Source of the DNA: Carettochelys insculpta
Lineage: Eukaryota > Chordata > Testudines > Carettochelyidae
Direction of reading: 5' to 3'
Length of the DNA: 64,000 nucleotides
Assembly (NCBI RefSeq): GCF_033958435.1
Contig: NC_134160.1
Location: 8,853,001 to 8,917,000 of the forward strand
Made by a program: the position numbers and the translations under genes
The notes under the pieces: generated by a model
What the model saw: only the letters and a program-made list of their open reading frames with translations
Told to the model about the DNA's origin: nothing
The model's database searches: none
In this document: positions 37,401 to 52,400 of the stretch, piece after piece
Layout of the letters: each line of letters opens with the position of its first letter
How positions within the stretch are numbered: position 1 is the first letter of the stretch

Positions 37401-40400
37401 TGTTTTAAGCAATCCTAAAAGAAATACAGAATTTAAAAAAATATTTTAAATGATTGCCCAAGGTTGACCTTTTCAAACGATTTTCGCTTTCCAGGAAGAG
37501 TATTACCTGTGCCAGTAGACTTGGGAACCCTAAAAGCAGTAACTTAAACGTAGTGTTGGCTTTCCCTATTGAGATCATTTAAAACATTCCAAGAGTTGTA
37601 TGGAATTAATTCATAAAATACTTATGAAGTCAGTGGGAGTTCTATGGTTATATCCTGTGCGCCAGAATAAATCATTAAAATTCTTAGGGTGACCATATTC
37701 CTGTAGGCTAAATAAGGGACACCCTGTTGGGGGGTGTCCTCACTAAAACGGGACAGATGGTCACCTTGAGTCAGGCAGTGGCTGCCCTGTGGGGGCTGTC
37801 ACCCTGCTGGGTGGGTGGGTTACTCCCTAGCTGTGGGAAGCAGCATCAGCAGCTCCCAGCTGCCCCATGCCTTGTGGCATTGGGAGCCAGCTGCAGCCTT
37901 GCAGGTGATTTCCCCATGCTGGAGCTCCTCGTGGCTCCTTGAACCACCAGGAACTGGGAAGTGGTCAGCTGCGCCAGTCCAGTTCTGAGCTCCTGTGAGC
38001 GGTGAGGAGCCTGGAGCCAGGCACAGCAGCACTGATCAGTTTCCTAGCTGCTGTGGTAGGGAGCCGGGAAACTGATTGACCCAATTGTGCTTGTCTCCTG
38101 GCTCCTGTGAGTGGCAAGGAGACCAGAGCCAGATGCAGCTGCTGGGAGCACAAGAGCCCAGCTGCTGTCTGGTTCCCGGCTTCCTGTCACTCACAAGAGC
38201 CAGGAAACTGACCAGCTTTGCAGCGCTGGTCAGTTTCCAGGCTCCCACAGCAGGAAGCTGGGAAACTGACTAGCATTGTTGTGCTGCGCTCCCATGAGTG
38301 GCAGGAGCCCAGAGCCAGGCACAGCAGTGCCGGTCAGTTTCCCTACTTCCCCAAGCTATGGGGACCCAGGAACCAGATGGCAGCCAGGCCCATGCGCTCC
38401 CGGCTCCTAGCTGCTGCACAAATACGGGGCAGTTAGTCCCTTTGTTAAAATAAAATGGAACTCTAGGAAGGCATCCCAAATACAGGGCTGTCCTGCCCAG
38501 TGCGGAATGGATGGTCACCTTATTCTCACTGGTGATTGCTGAGTTAAACTATCCATTCAAATACTGCTGTCATCACCATTTCTGGATAACCCGAGCAGTG
38601 GCTCTTCTGTGTTGGAGTCTGGCTGGAATGCCCTTCCCATTTAGTATTATGAACAGGTTGGATGGTAACTCCCTGGAGTATCATGACTCCACCAGGTTGA
38701 GAATCCATGCTCAAAAGTTGTGTTCATGCAGATGGAAAGCTGTATAGCAAACTGCTGCTGGATGACATGGATGGTTGACAAAGAACAATGCCTACTTAAG
38801 GTAACAGGTTACACCTTAAAGTGGCCTGCAATCCCTACATGTCAGATTAATAATATTTACAAGTGGCAAATTCTTTGTTCTACTGGAGAAGGAAAGTTAT
38901 CGCCCTCATTTTGTGTGACTCCTAATTGCACTAATGAAAAAGTAAAATTTGAGAGCAGTGCAAAAGAAAGTCAGCAGGGGCTCCCAAACATTCACTTAAT
39001 CAGTTGTGTCAAGGAGACTGTTGCCTGCATTTGGAGAGGAACTGATCAGTTGGATAATAAGTGTTATACTTACTCACTCTTGTCTTCTGAGCTACCAGAT
39101 TTTCTCTCGCATATTACTTTAGCCATATTCACATCAGATACTAAGAGGTATCTGAATGAGTATTACTGGTTCAGTCTAATTTAATAACCTTTCCTTGATA
39201 ATAAACTGTAACATTGCCTCAGAGTTCTGTGGTGTTTCTCATTTGTGTTCACCCATAATGTAGGAAGTTAGGCAAAGACAATATCAGATATGTCTCTCTT
39301 TCTCTTATTTTGTTTTTCTGAGGTACCTAACATTTGAATCTAGATGATAACACACAGCTTTACATCTAAAATCTTAATTTCAAAAAGCTTTAGTTATTTG
39401 TTTAGCAAGAGCTTTACTTAATTCCAGATTTACATCTCACTTAACTAGCTTCCATTTATTTGAGTCTTCTGAAAGAAGAATGTAAAAGTACTTGTTGCCT
39501 TTAATCTATTGCTGATGCTTGTCTTTTCTCCATAGAGAGGGGTGTGTGCTTGCCAACAGTATCGTTGTGGATACTTTTTGTTTATATTGAAGCGGCAATT
39601 AGATTTAAAGATCTCAAAAACTTTCACGTAGACCTTTGTCGTCCTTTTGCTGCACACTGGTAAGCGTTCCTTTGCTTCTCTTATGTTGATATAAAAGCAT
39701 AATATTAACAAAACCAGCTAAATATTTACAGCAAAAATTACCATCAAGAGGAAGAAACTGTCAATTGCATTAACACTGACATAGAAATGAAATACAGATG
39801 ACAAAAGGCAGTAAAATAGAAGAGAGATGCAGGAAACGGGACTTATGCATTGCTGTTAGTTTCATTTCAGTGTCTGCTAAATACTTACAGTGAGGTAAAT
39901 AAAATGATGGGATACCTAAAACAAATCTTAGAAATTCTATAAATATAAAATCTTGCATAAATCTACTTTATCAACCTTTATCATTTGGCTTATGCTTTTA
40001 GGAAACAGAGTTATAAATACAGGCATGCCTCTGCATTCTCATTACCTCTTTGCTATAAAAATAGCCTACTTCAATTTAATATGGTTTTATTTGCCTGGAG
40101 GGTCCTCTTATTTGCTAGTGGATAAGACTTTTTTCTATTCTCAAATTAAAATAAACACATTTGGCATATAGACTTACCAATGGTTTCCCACTGGTTATGT
40201 CCTTGTTAGAGTTAATGGCATGATCTGCTAGCATTTTGTAATTCTCAATTTTGTATTGGCTAATAACAATATTTGGGTCTTATATGTGAAAGTAGTAGAG
40301 TCACCATTTTATTGATGTATGCACTGGAGTTTGAAATGGTGTTCCAAAGTCCATGTATAAAGTAAGTTGAGAGCTAGTTTTAGAAATCTGAAGTTCCTGG

Positions 40401-43400
40401 CTCATAGCTCTAGCTTCAGGCCCCTCTAGACTATGTTGTCTCTGTTCTCTCTCTGTGATGTATGTTGCCTAGTCTTTTTGCCTAAAAGCTGCCTTGCTTA
40501 CCAAAATAAATAAGTCACTACATCTTTAATTATGAATATTAGTATTACAAAATACCTTTTGCCAATACAGATCACATCTTTTGTAACAATTGTAGTCTAG
40601 AGATATTTATAATATGCTGTACATCGTATTAACTCGGTATTATGGTCAGAGTTCAGTTAATAAAAACGTCTTCTTTCTAGTATTGGCTATCCTGTTGTGA
40701 CCTTGGGCTTTGGCTTCAAAAGTTATGTCAGCTATAAAATGAGATTAAGAAAACAAAAAGAAGTGCAGAAAGAGAATGAATTTTACATGCAGCTTCTACA
40801 GCAAGCTTTACCCCCAGAGCAACAGATGTTACAAAGGCAAGAAAGAGAGGCAGAGGAAGGTAGGCTATACTGACTACATGGTATTTTGCTGCCACCATCT
40901 GTAATTAAAAGAAATAATATGTATTGTCAGTTGGCTGTGTTTTTGTTGTTCTCTCTACATGTTATGCTGTCTCTGGACAAATAACACGTATAACAGACTT
41001 TGAACTGCCCAAGAAAACCACAGACTCAATTTAGTGGCAAAGGCACTTGGCCAGGTTTATTGCTAACAAAGCACAGTATTAGTCCCTTATGTGCTGCAGG
41101 CACACTTAAGTCATGTATTCCTATGGCAGTGGATCAGCTCAGGGAGTGGCAGGATTTTCTGTTTCCTCCCTTCCCCCAAGGCCAGACAGAGAAAACCCAC
41201 TTTTACAATCTGATACAAACAAGTTGTGTGTTAACTCTGTGATGTGGTTGGTTACCATTCTGTATCGTATACCTGTTGGTTCAATCAAAATGTTCTCATT
41301 CATTATCCTGCCATTCTGACCTAATCTTTAGGAGGGGCCAGTATGGGTGTTCTGGTACTATTCTTTGGGAATGTGACTATATAGTGCCTAGTACCTCTTA
41401 AAAGTGTCTGTGTTTTTGCAATGACAGCCATGTTCTTGCCAAGGTTATGTACTAGACAGTGAACCTGCAAGCAGGCATTTATTTTGTAACAGGGCCTGAC
41501 TTGCTCGTAGCCTGACACATACCAACTCTGCTTTGTATCAGCAGAGCCTGATTTTTAGTTTGGGTCTTATACCAGGCCCCTCGTGTCTCAGGCTTGCTTT
41601 CTAGTACATTTGGTGCATGCTAAAGCAGACCTTCACTAATACACAAAGTTTGTACAGTTCACACCAAAATTCCAGACTCTTCCACTTCAGATTTAATAAC
41701 AATATGCTGTAGTAAATGTATTAGTCAGATTTAATAATTTTTACCAAATGGACTGTAATGCAAGTACAGTGTGAAGAATTATTAATTACACAGTTGTTTT
41801 TAAAAATAAAAAAGTCTCATACACATTAATCAGAATTAGCGAAGTTTTACTGTTTATTTAAAACAGTAGTTGCCTTATAGAGGGGGATAAAGGGGGGTCT
41901 CAGTTTGAGATATATTTAAATAATAATTCTCATATACTTGATCTACATTTACCAAAACAAAGAGGCATTGGCATTTTCACTCTGATTAGCTTGCTTAGCA
42001 TAACCTTACAGTGGCAACAGTTAGTTACTTTTCTATTGTGTTTTAAAACATAAATGTTCATGACAAAACACGAGATGAGTTGTAAATTTAATCTACCTTT
42101 ACCAAAAAAATTTGAAATTAATTTTACTAAATGGAATAAACTGTTATAACATCTTTTTTAGCAAAACCATATGAAGTTTCACCTTTTTTGTGTGTGTTTA
42201 TATATTGGTCTATATGTTTTACATACAAAAGGTGCATTACATTAGTGATTACCCATTGCCTGACTCCACTGATGATATTGAGTATGGAGCAGAAAAAAGT
42301 TTCTAGCTACCAGGAATAGTGATCACACTGAAATACTTTTCCTGAGCTGTCTAACTGCTGTAATAAAATGGAGATCAATTAGACAAGTACAATTACTGTG
42401 AACATTAAACTTGGATTTGACCCTAAACATTCATCTTAAAACTCTGGAGATCTGCAGACATTTCATATTCTTAATTAAAATGCATTGGTAAAATACCCCT
42501 TTTCCCAGATAAAGATTAAAATCTTGTCTTTTTTTTCCTTTTGTTAAAGAAAGGAGTACATTAACTTTCAGATTCCAGATGACTTTTTTTTTTCTGGCAT
42601 TACTTGAAGTAACAAGTAAACCTGAGGTGGGATGTGCGGAATCTTTCTGGATCTAACACCAATCTGTGTGTAGTCAGTTTCACAGTTTTCCCTATTGATT
42701 TCACACAGTAACAAAGGAGAGAAATACTTTTAAAATTATAAAAGTTTTGTTAAAACCACGCAAAATGACAAAGGATGGAGGAGAACGGGGGGGCAGAAGA
42801 ATTATAAGTAATTTAGATAGAACACATCTCTTAAATTGATTGTATTTAGGTTAATAGTTCCACTAAATCTTACCTTTTTAGCTTTCATCAATTTGCAGCT
42901 TTTATAACCTGGTCAGTTTAGTAGTATTTATTCTTTAGCCTTTAGGGTAGGTATTTATAGCTGAACTTGTTCTTATAGAATTATGTATAAACCCAAAAAT
43001 TAGTGAGTGAGTTAAAATCAGTTAAAAGCCAAGTGTATTTTTATACATTTTAACGTATAATCTTGATGGTGGTTTTCACTAAAAAGGATTGCCATTTATT
43101 TATTTAAAAGTAATTATTCCGTTTGTTAAAAGTGCACTGATTTAATAATCTCTGTTTCTTGCTGTTGCAGCAGCCAAAGGATTATCTGATATGGATTCCT
43201 CAGTACTTTTACAGCACAATGGAGGCATTCCAGCCAATAAAAAATTATCCACAACATTACCGGAGCTAGAATATAGAGAAAAGGGGAAAGAAAAGGACAA
43301 GGATGCCAAGAAACACAACCTTGGAATAAATAACAATATTTTACAACCAGTAGACTCTAAAATACAAGAAATTGAATATATGGAAAACCATATCAATAGT

Positions 43401-46400
43401 AAAAGATTAAACAATGATCTTGTTGGAAGTACAGAAAACCTCTTAAAAGAGGACTCATGCACTGCCTCATCCAAAAATTACAAAAATGCCAGTGGAGTTG
43501 TGAACTCCTCGCCTCGCAGTCATAGTGCAACTAATGGGAGCATCCCTTCCTCATCTACTAAAAATGAGAAAAAACAGAAATGCACTAGCAAGAGCCCAAG
43601 CACACACAAGGACTTAATGGAAAACTGTATTCCTAATAACCAGCTAAGCAAACCAGATGCACTGGTAAGGTAAGTTTGATACGTTCACTGCCTAACAGTC
43701 TCTTTCTCTCATCATGCTTGTTTTTCAGTAGATTGGAAACCTTTTTTAGCAAACCATTAATCAATGTATGGCTTTGTTAAAAAGACAGCGTGGCCTAATG
43801 ATTATAAAAACAGACTGGGAGGTGGGTTTCTGTTGCTAACTCTATTGATTTCCTGCGTGACCATAAGCAAATCATTTTACTGCGCCATCCTTAGTTTACT
43901 CCTCTGTAAAATGGGTTTATTTACCTACCTCACAGGGTTGTTGTGAGGCATAATAAAGTATTTTAATAATCCTTTGATTAAAGGTACTAGAGAAGTACAA
44001 AGTAACATCATTACAAATTTATTGAACATGATTCATCAAGTTCTGCCCCATATGCCTTCTACTTCTCCAGTACATGAAAGGTGCTATACTGGAACTTGAA
44101 CGTCTAATCGGAAATGCTTGGTTTTTTTCTTTTAATCTTCACTTCACAGGTTTGAATGCAAATCATGAGCTGCTTCATTGTCAAAGGAATATTGTATTCA
44201 CACTCCACCTGCAAATATGATTTACCTTTGCTGGTTGGATATAGTACACAGAAATTTAATTTCACTGTGTTATGGACTATAATGGTTTGATAAAACACAT
44301 CCGTATGGTTGCTAATGTGAGAGTTAAAGAAATATACGCTTCTGGAAAGCTGTTGAGTACCTTACAGTGTTGTCAGTTGGGGTAGAAAGGGGAAGTTATA
44401 AACTTCTCATAAAAAACGAATGTGAACCTCTCAAATTCCTGCCCCAAAGGGGGGAAAATAGCTCTTTGGCAGTTAACATTGTACAGCCTGGTAGTGTTGT
44501 TTTCTACTGGAGTACCTCTGTGAACCTTTGAAGGACGTGCATTGTAAATTGCATAATGCTGTATTTGATCAGAGATTCTATTTTATTACACAACAGTACA
44601 AGCTAACAACGAAACTGGTGTTTACGTTTTGCCTGTGTGTATCTTCACTGATGTTTCCTGTTTTCACTCCTCAGGTGAATAATGTGTGGAAATAACTCAA
44701 TTTAACCATATTACATGGGTTCTCAGACTTTCCTAGCATGAAGTATATTTGAATATAGTAATTGTTTCATGGATAGTCTGTTCATCTTTGTTTCTTACCT
44801 CAGATTTAGAGTCAAATAACATCTCTGGCCATTCTCAAGATAGAAAAGTAGTATCAGGAAAGCATTTAATGTATTTATAGTCTTTAATGCTATTTAACAG
44901 ATGGAAACACGAAAGACCACAAGTACTTTGCAAACCACTGGTGATCTGTGGATTGCGGTGCAGGAATCTCTGCATAAAATATAATGGGAAAAGTTAAGAT
45001 TAAAAGAAAAAGAATGTGAAGTGCTGCAGTTAGGTCCCACTGCTACACATGCTACCTATTAGATATCAGCCATATCTGACTCAGAGAATCATGTTATATG
45101 CCTGCGCACATAGCAGCAACAACCATTACCTCTGTTGCTCTGTTTATCAGATCACTTTTAGGAAAAAATAGAAAGAAGTCCCTCTTTGCTCATGATCTGT
45201 AAAAGGTGATATTTTACTATTGAACCATAAAGACCTTCCCCTTAAAAATAAACAAATAAAAAGATAACGCCTGCTGTAAGCTCTTTACATATAATGTGTA
45301 AGCACGGAGGCCTAGAACAAATGTCCATTGTAATTAAGCTGAAACAAGGAGGAGAGAACCACACATTTGCTATGGTGTAGAAGGTAAAAGAGTAGTAAGC
45401 AGTGTTCCTTTTAAGATGAGCACTTGGGCAGCCACCCAGGAAGGATTCAGGTGCTACCCAGCTGGTTAGCAGAGTGCCCAAAGCTGGCAGCATGTGTTCT
45501 GTGGTAGTTCACATCCACACATGCCTTGGTGCACATAACAAAATTTATTCTACCCATGGATGGAAAATTGGAAACACTGGAAGTGACTCCTCTTCAAACA
45601 CTAAATGCTTTGTGGTGAAGGAGTAGTGCAAGAAAACCTTCTGTATCTTCTGTGGGTAATCCCTCTTAAATATCTTATTGTTGCTGCCTTGTTAGCAAAT
45701 AGAAAATAGAAGGTCACAAAGTCTGTGAGCCACTGCAGAGCCATCTAAAGGAAAGAAAACCGCATGTGATTGGGATGGGATAGAGAAGTGTTAGAATAAA
45801 TTTGTAGTGCCTTTATACCTGCTGCCCCCTTTCTGATCTCCCTATTAGCATCTCTTTCTTTTCTTTAGTGTTGCAAGCTCACTGGTCTAACTTCAACAAG
45901 TCCTTGTTGGGTAATTTAATTGGCGAGTAAGGCTCACACTTTTTTCCCTTCAGGAGCCTTTAGGTAATTGGAATTCTGACTCTAGTTTGTCTCTGAAGAT
46001 TCATCATATGTGGATACAGTTACTTCCGTGAAAATATCCTTTTCTATTCTGATAATGATTATATCCACTAATTGGCATACCTTCTGCCAATTCATATGGT
46101 TTCTTCTCATTTCATTACTGGAAATATTCAGATAACTTGTCACTTTTACAGTATCTGCAGAATAACCACATAAACTAGCTAGCTTCCAGCTTGCTTTAAC
46201 CTTACCTGTGAACCAAATTCAGTCTCGATTAATAGGATGCTAATGGCAACGCCATCAGTAGAAGATGTGCGTATATAGTCCAGGCAAAATAATTATCACT
46301 CTTCGGCACTCGAGGAAGAGAAGAGAGCTGTTCAGTTTCCCTAATGTCACAATTAGAGCTGAGCGAATAATCTTTTTTTGTTTGTTTGTTCTTGGGGAAA

Positions 46401-49400
46401 CTAAAAACACTAAAGTTGCTGAAGCCAAGTGAAGCATTTGAAATGTTGTTTTGAACTGTTTTGAAACATTTTGTTATGATGCTTCTGAAATTGTCTTTTG
46501 GGGGGAGAGGTTGGCCAAAATTGAATCCAAATTTGCAAATAATTTCAGTGTTACAAAAATGTGGCTTTTTTTGGTAAACTTACTATTTGCTGAAAAAAAC
46601 TTTTGCCCAGCTGTAGTCGCAGTTCCATTATTTGCCAATTAACTGATCAGAGGGACCAAAGAAAGAGGAGTGGTGCTACCAATTCTCCAAATTATAGTAT
46701 GGCTTGCCAACCAGCATATGAAGATACTTTTATTCTGAATGTGTCCATGATAGGGATGTTAACTGCAAAGCCTTAACCTAAACGGAGGACGCTTACTAGT
46801 TGTAGTTAACTGGTGGGACCTGGAGCAGTCCAATGCAGGCAAGGGAGCAGCCTTCCTCCATGGTGGGCCTAGTGTGGGGGTGCTGTGGGCAGGTGTGCCT
46901 CAGCCCTGTCAGAGCAGCCCTCATCTGCCTCCCTCCCCCCTTTAATTAATTAATAATTTAAACGGGCGTTTACATCCCTGGTTCTGTATGTGGGGCTAGA
47001 TTTAAAATCTGAAATATTTTGTTACGTTTCAATATATGATGAGACTCTTATATACTGGGCCACAGATATTAGTTTGCTTTAAGTTATCACTGTGACTACA
47101 TGGACATTTTAAAATACTAATTTCTTGTCTGCTGCTGTTTGATTAGTGCTTTGTTACCAATGAAAATAACCAGAATAATGTCTATATTGTTGCTTCTATT
47201 TAGGCTGTCTGTCTCTAACTCCCTATTTACATTGCGTCTCTGACTACTGTATGTCTTTAAATACATACCAAAGGGGGCAAAAAACATTTGTGTTGAGAAG
47301 AAAACTCCATGTGTATGGATAGTTTAAACACAAGATATTTTTCACTTGTCAGTGCCCCTGTTCCCATATTGTAAAGCACTTATTTGTTTTCTCCATTTTA
47401 AGTGACGCTAATTATTGAACTTCTAACTTATATGGCTAAATTGTGACTCGAGTCTAAAAAGCAGCCATAAAAAATGCAGTGTGAGGATCTGTGTTTGTCT
47501 GAATGCTGATCATATCTGTTTAGTTTTCAAATAAAAATATGCTTTTCATAACTTTCAAATGCATCCTGGGATCTCCAAGCCGAACTGTTTTCTTTTTGTT
47601 CATAAATGTGATCCTGAACTAATTAACCAATATTAGATGTAATGAAAGAGCCTTATGGTGGCTATTGAATCAAGATTATTGGTGGTTATTCAGATATAAT
47701 ATGTACAAATCGCTGCAATGCCATTTTTAGATTTACTTTTCAAGGTAAAACAACTAACCAAGACATGCTCTGTAATACTTTCTCAAATTTGATATTGCAT
47801 ATTATGCTACAATATTTAAAAGGGCAATATCAAGTAATTTTTAAGAGCTCACTTTTTATGCATAATTATCCTTCCCTGAAGCCAGGAAATTTATTTGTTC
47901 AGTGTCATCTTCAGTTAGTAAAAAGAGCGCAGGGGAAGCAGTTATTGAATTTCGAAGGTTTCGCTTATGTAGTTGAAGTAATTATCATGGGGTAGTTGTG
48001 TTAGTCTGTATCTGCAAACAAAATGAGGAGTTATGCGGCACCTTCAAACAGTGGAGGAGAGCCTACAGCCCGTGGCTTGCCTGGATCCAGTGTGTGAGGC
48101 TTGGGGCTTGCCCTGAGCCTCACAGGCCTGATCCAGGAAAGCTGTGGCTGGATCCAGGAAAGCTGTGGCTGGATCCAGGTTGTGGGCCCTGCCAGGGAGG
48201 ACTGAAGCAGCTCCTGCGTTACTGAGAAGCGCTTCGTATAGGCACTGCTCTCCCTCACTCCCATTGGCCCAGGGATTCCCAACATATGGGTCGTGATTAG
48301 ATTTGTTAAGGGTTGCCAACTGGGCAGCTCTGAGCTGCATGTGGCTCTTAAAGGAGCCATGTGCAGTTTCTTAACACTGCTGCCTCTGGCAACTATCCAT
48401 CGATAGAGAGAGCGGCCGTATGCAGCAGCTATCTCTATCAATTGAGACAGTAACTACCTATGCCTGCGTGCTGAAAGCTTAACACTTGAGTTAATTGGTT
48501 TTACAACTGCTATTTTGTGCGCAGCCCCTGGAACATTTAAAAAATTGCCATGGGGCCCCCAGTGGAAAAAAAGTTGGACACCCCTGCCTTATGCATTACA
48601 AAGACAGCTTCCCCCTCTTTTGATATTCATAGTGATACCAGGCAAGCCACTTTACATACTCTTTTAGTAATTCCCCCACTCTTTCCCTTTCCCCCTTCTC
48701 TTCTATGTAGCTGATTTCTTAGTTTTCATTATTTTATTTGTGACCCACCCCTACTCCCTGAGCTTGATGCCCTTCCAGCCTCAGAGTGTAGGATTTAAGC
48801 AGGGGTCAGGGAGAAGCAGTTTGAGGGTAGATTAACTACAATAATAAAATAATAAACTACAGTAAACAAACTGTTATTTTATTCATGTATTTTCACTTTT
48901 TCTATTAAATAACTTCTGTTAAAGTAAAAATGTGAGGTTGTGCAATTTTATATTCTTGCTTCAGGTGCAAAATAAGATAGTTATAGCGCTACTCCCACCC
49001 ATTTTTGAATTGCCATGGGTCACCAAGTCTTCCTGAATTGTCAGTGTGTCCCCGTCTGGAAAAGGCTGGGAACTGCTGCGTTGGCCAAAAATTGCAATTA
49101 GTGGGGCGGGGGACAGTGCCAGCGGGAGGACTTTACTGAAGTATAAGAACCATGCGCTGCTACGTGTTCCATGCTGCCTCCCCAGCTGTGCCAGTTAGAC
49201 ACCCATGCCCCCATCCCCTTCTAGACCCTATATCCCCAAAGCCCAGACCCCTCACCCCTGCTCCTGGCCCCTTCATTCCAGATCCCACACTGCACCACTC
49301 TTGCACTCCCCTCTTTCCAGATTTATCACCCTTCCTCCCACTCAACCCCCCTACTCCTCTCTTCTCCTGCACCTCCCTTCCAGATATCCCCACCCCAGCC

Positions 49401-52400
49401 CAGGCCCCACATCCCCCTACCCTCCTCTTGTGCACTGAAGCTCTCATTTTTGGCTCCACCCAGAGCTTAGGGGGCCCACCACAAAATCCAGCCTCAGGCT
49501 GCCAGATCTCTAGGGTAGAGATCTCTTGAGGTGAATGTCTTATTACTGCTTAGTTGGGGTCCACATCTGTGAGGGCTTTTGTTGTTGTTTGCTTCTTCCT
49601 TGCATGTGTCTCCCAACTGATTTTGCTGTGGGTCAGCGGCCTCCCCTGCCTTAAAGACTAACAGATGTAGTTGGGCATACACTTTTATGGATAAAACCCA
49701 CTTTATCAGATTAATTCAACTTTAGTTGAAATAATGTTTTCAGTTATACGTTGATGTGAAACTGTCCATGTTTATGGGAAAACCATTTACTGTAACTTCT
49801 CTGGGCATGTTAGTCAACTCTCGTAAAAACTGACAAAATATCTAATGGGTTTGTTAACCCTTCAGTTCTTATTTCCAATGAAACAACGTTTGGTAGGTGA
49901 CCCATAAGCTCAAAACCAACTAACTGAAATGTAAAACCTTATGGTCATCTTTCTAAAATGGTAATTTTATTTTATAGCTTATAAGAAAGATTTTCAATTT
50001 TAATCTATATATGTGAAATTTATTTCCTGAGACTACAGAGCTGGTGGCCTTTCTTTGGCTAATGAAAGGCAGTGATTGTAGTCTAGTTGGCTGCAGCAGT
50101 GCAATTCAGGGGGGTTAAACACGGCACTGGCATTTGGCAGCACTGCAACACAGACCTCTCTCATCATTCCCCAGTAAAATGGGGATATTCCCAAACTTTC
50201 ATGAATGTTCTCAGTAGGGCTGCCAGACATCCAGTTTTCGACCCAAACACCCTTTTGAAAACAAAAAGCAGTCAAGTAGCACTTTAAAGACTAGCAAAAT
50301 GGTTTATTAGGTGAGCTTTCGTGGGACAGACCCACTTCTTCAGACCATAGCCAGACCAGAACAGACTCAATATTTAGGGCACAGAGAGCCAAAAACAGTA
50401 AGCAAGGAGGACAAATCAGAAAAAGATAATCAAGGTGAGCAAATCAGAGAGTGGACGGGTCGGGGGGGGGAAGGTCAAGAATTAGATTGAGCCAAGTATG
50501 CAGACAAGCCCCTATAGTGACTCAGAAAGTTCCCATCACGATTTAAACCATGTGTTAATGTGCCGAATTTGAATATAAATGTCAGCTCGTCCACTTCTCT
50601 TTCTAAAAAGGAGCAATAATTTCTCTTCAGTAACAAACATACCTTGAGGTCATTGACAGAATGCCCCATTCCATTAAAATGTTGACTAACGGGTTTGTGG
50701 ATCTGGAGTGTTTTGATGTCTGTTTTGTGCCCGTTGACTCTTTGTCTAAGGGAGTTAGAAGTCTGTCCAATATACAAAGCATCTGGGCATTGTTGGCACA
50801 TGATGGCATATATGATGTTAGTAGAGGAGCAAGAGAAAGTGCCCGTGATTCTGTGAGTAACCTGGTTAGGTCCAGTGATGGTATTTCCAGAGAAGATATG
50901 TGGACAAAGCTGGCAGCGGGCTTTGTTGCAGGGAAAGGTTCCAGGACTGAACTGTGGCTGTTAGTGAGGATCCTCATGAGGTTGGGAGGTTGTCTGTAGG
51001 AGAGAACAGGCATGTCACCCAGGGCCTTCTGGAGTGTGGCATCCTGATTAAGGATAGGTTGTAGGTCTTCAATAATTCGTTGCAGTGGTCTGAGTTGGGG
51101 ACTGTAGGTGATGACCAGTGGTGTTCTGTTCTTCGCTTTTTTGGGCCGATCTTGGAGTAGCTGGTCTCTGGGTATTCATCTGGCCCTGTCGATTTGGTTT
51201 TTTACTTCTCCTGGTGGGTAATTCAGGTTTATGAATATTTGGTAAAGTTCTTGTAGTTTTTGGTCTCTGTCAGTTGGATCAGAGCAAATGCGATTATACC
51301 TAAGAGCTTGACCGTAAACAATGGATCTAGTCACGTGTGCAGGATGGAAACTAGAAGGGTGTAGATAAGTATAGCGATCAGTAGGTTTTCGGTACAGTGT
51401 GGTACTGATCAGGCCATCCTTGATTAGTACTGTAGTGTCCAGGAAATGTATCTCTTGCATGTTGTAATCGAGGCATAAATTGATGGTGGGATGTAGATTG
51501 TTAAAGTCTCTGTGGAATTCTTCTAGAGCCTCTGTACCATGGGTCCAAATCATAAAGATGTCATCAATGTATCTTAAGTAGAGGAGTGGTAATAGGGGAC
51601 GAGAGCTGAGGAATCGTTGTTCCAGGTCAGCCATAAATATATTAGTATATTGTGGGGCCATGAACAGGAGGCAGCCAGACAACTCTCCGACACCACATTT
51701 TACAGACCTCTCTCCGCTGATCCCACTTTGGAATTCCAAAGGAAATTACAACAACGACTGAAGGAACTCCCTGCTGCTACTCGGGACCTCATTAACTCAG
51801 ACACACCGTCTGAGCCGCAGCCTGGACTATTCTATTTACTTCCCAAAATCCACAAACCTGGAAACCCTGGACGCCCTATCATTTCAGGTATTAGCACCCT
51901 TACCACCGGACTATCCAGTTACGTGGACTCCCTCCTCAAACCCTATGCCACCAACGCTCCCAGCTATATCCAAGATACCACTGACTTCCTGAGGAAATTA
52001 CAAAACATCGGAAAAGTTCCTGATAACGCCATCCTTGCCACAATGGATGTAGAGGCTCTGTACACTAATATTCCACATAAAGACGGATTACAAGCAATCA
52101 GGAATACCATCCCTGATGCCACCACAGCCAATCTGGTGTCTGACCTCTGTAACTTTGTACTCACACACAATTATTTCCGTTTTGGGGACAATTTATACCT
52201 CCAGATTAGTGGAACTGCTATGGGCACCAGCATGGCCCCACAATGTGCTAATATATTTATGGCTGACCTGGAACAACGATTCCTCAGCTCTTGTCCCCAA
52301 TACCACTCCTCTACTTAAGATACATTGATGACATCTTTATGATTTGAACCCATGGTACAGAGGCTCTAGAGGAATTCCATAGAGACTTTAACAATCTACA

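Noticed and set aside
38720..39184. 154-codon open frame in MACO1 intron 3
   Set aside because: No recognisable domain, no conserved start context, no flanking splice structure. Likely chance or old repeat.
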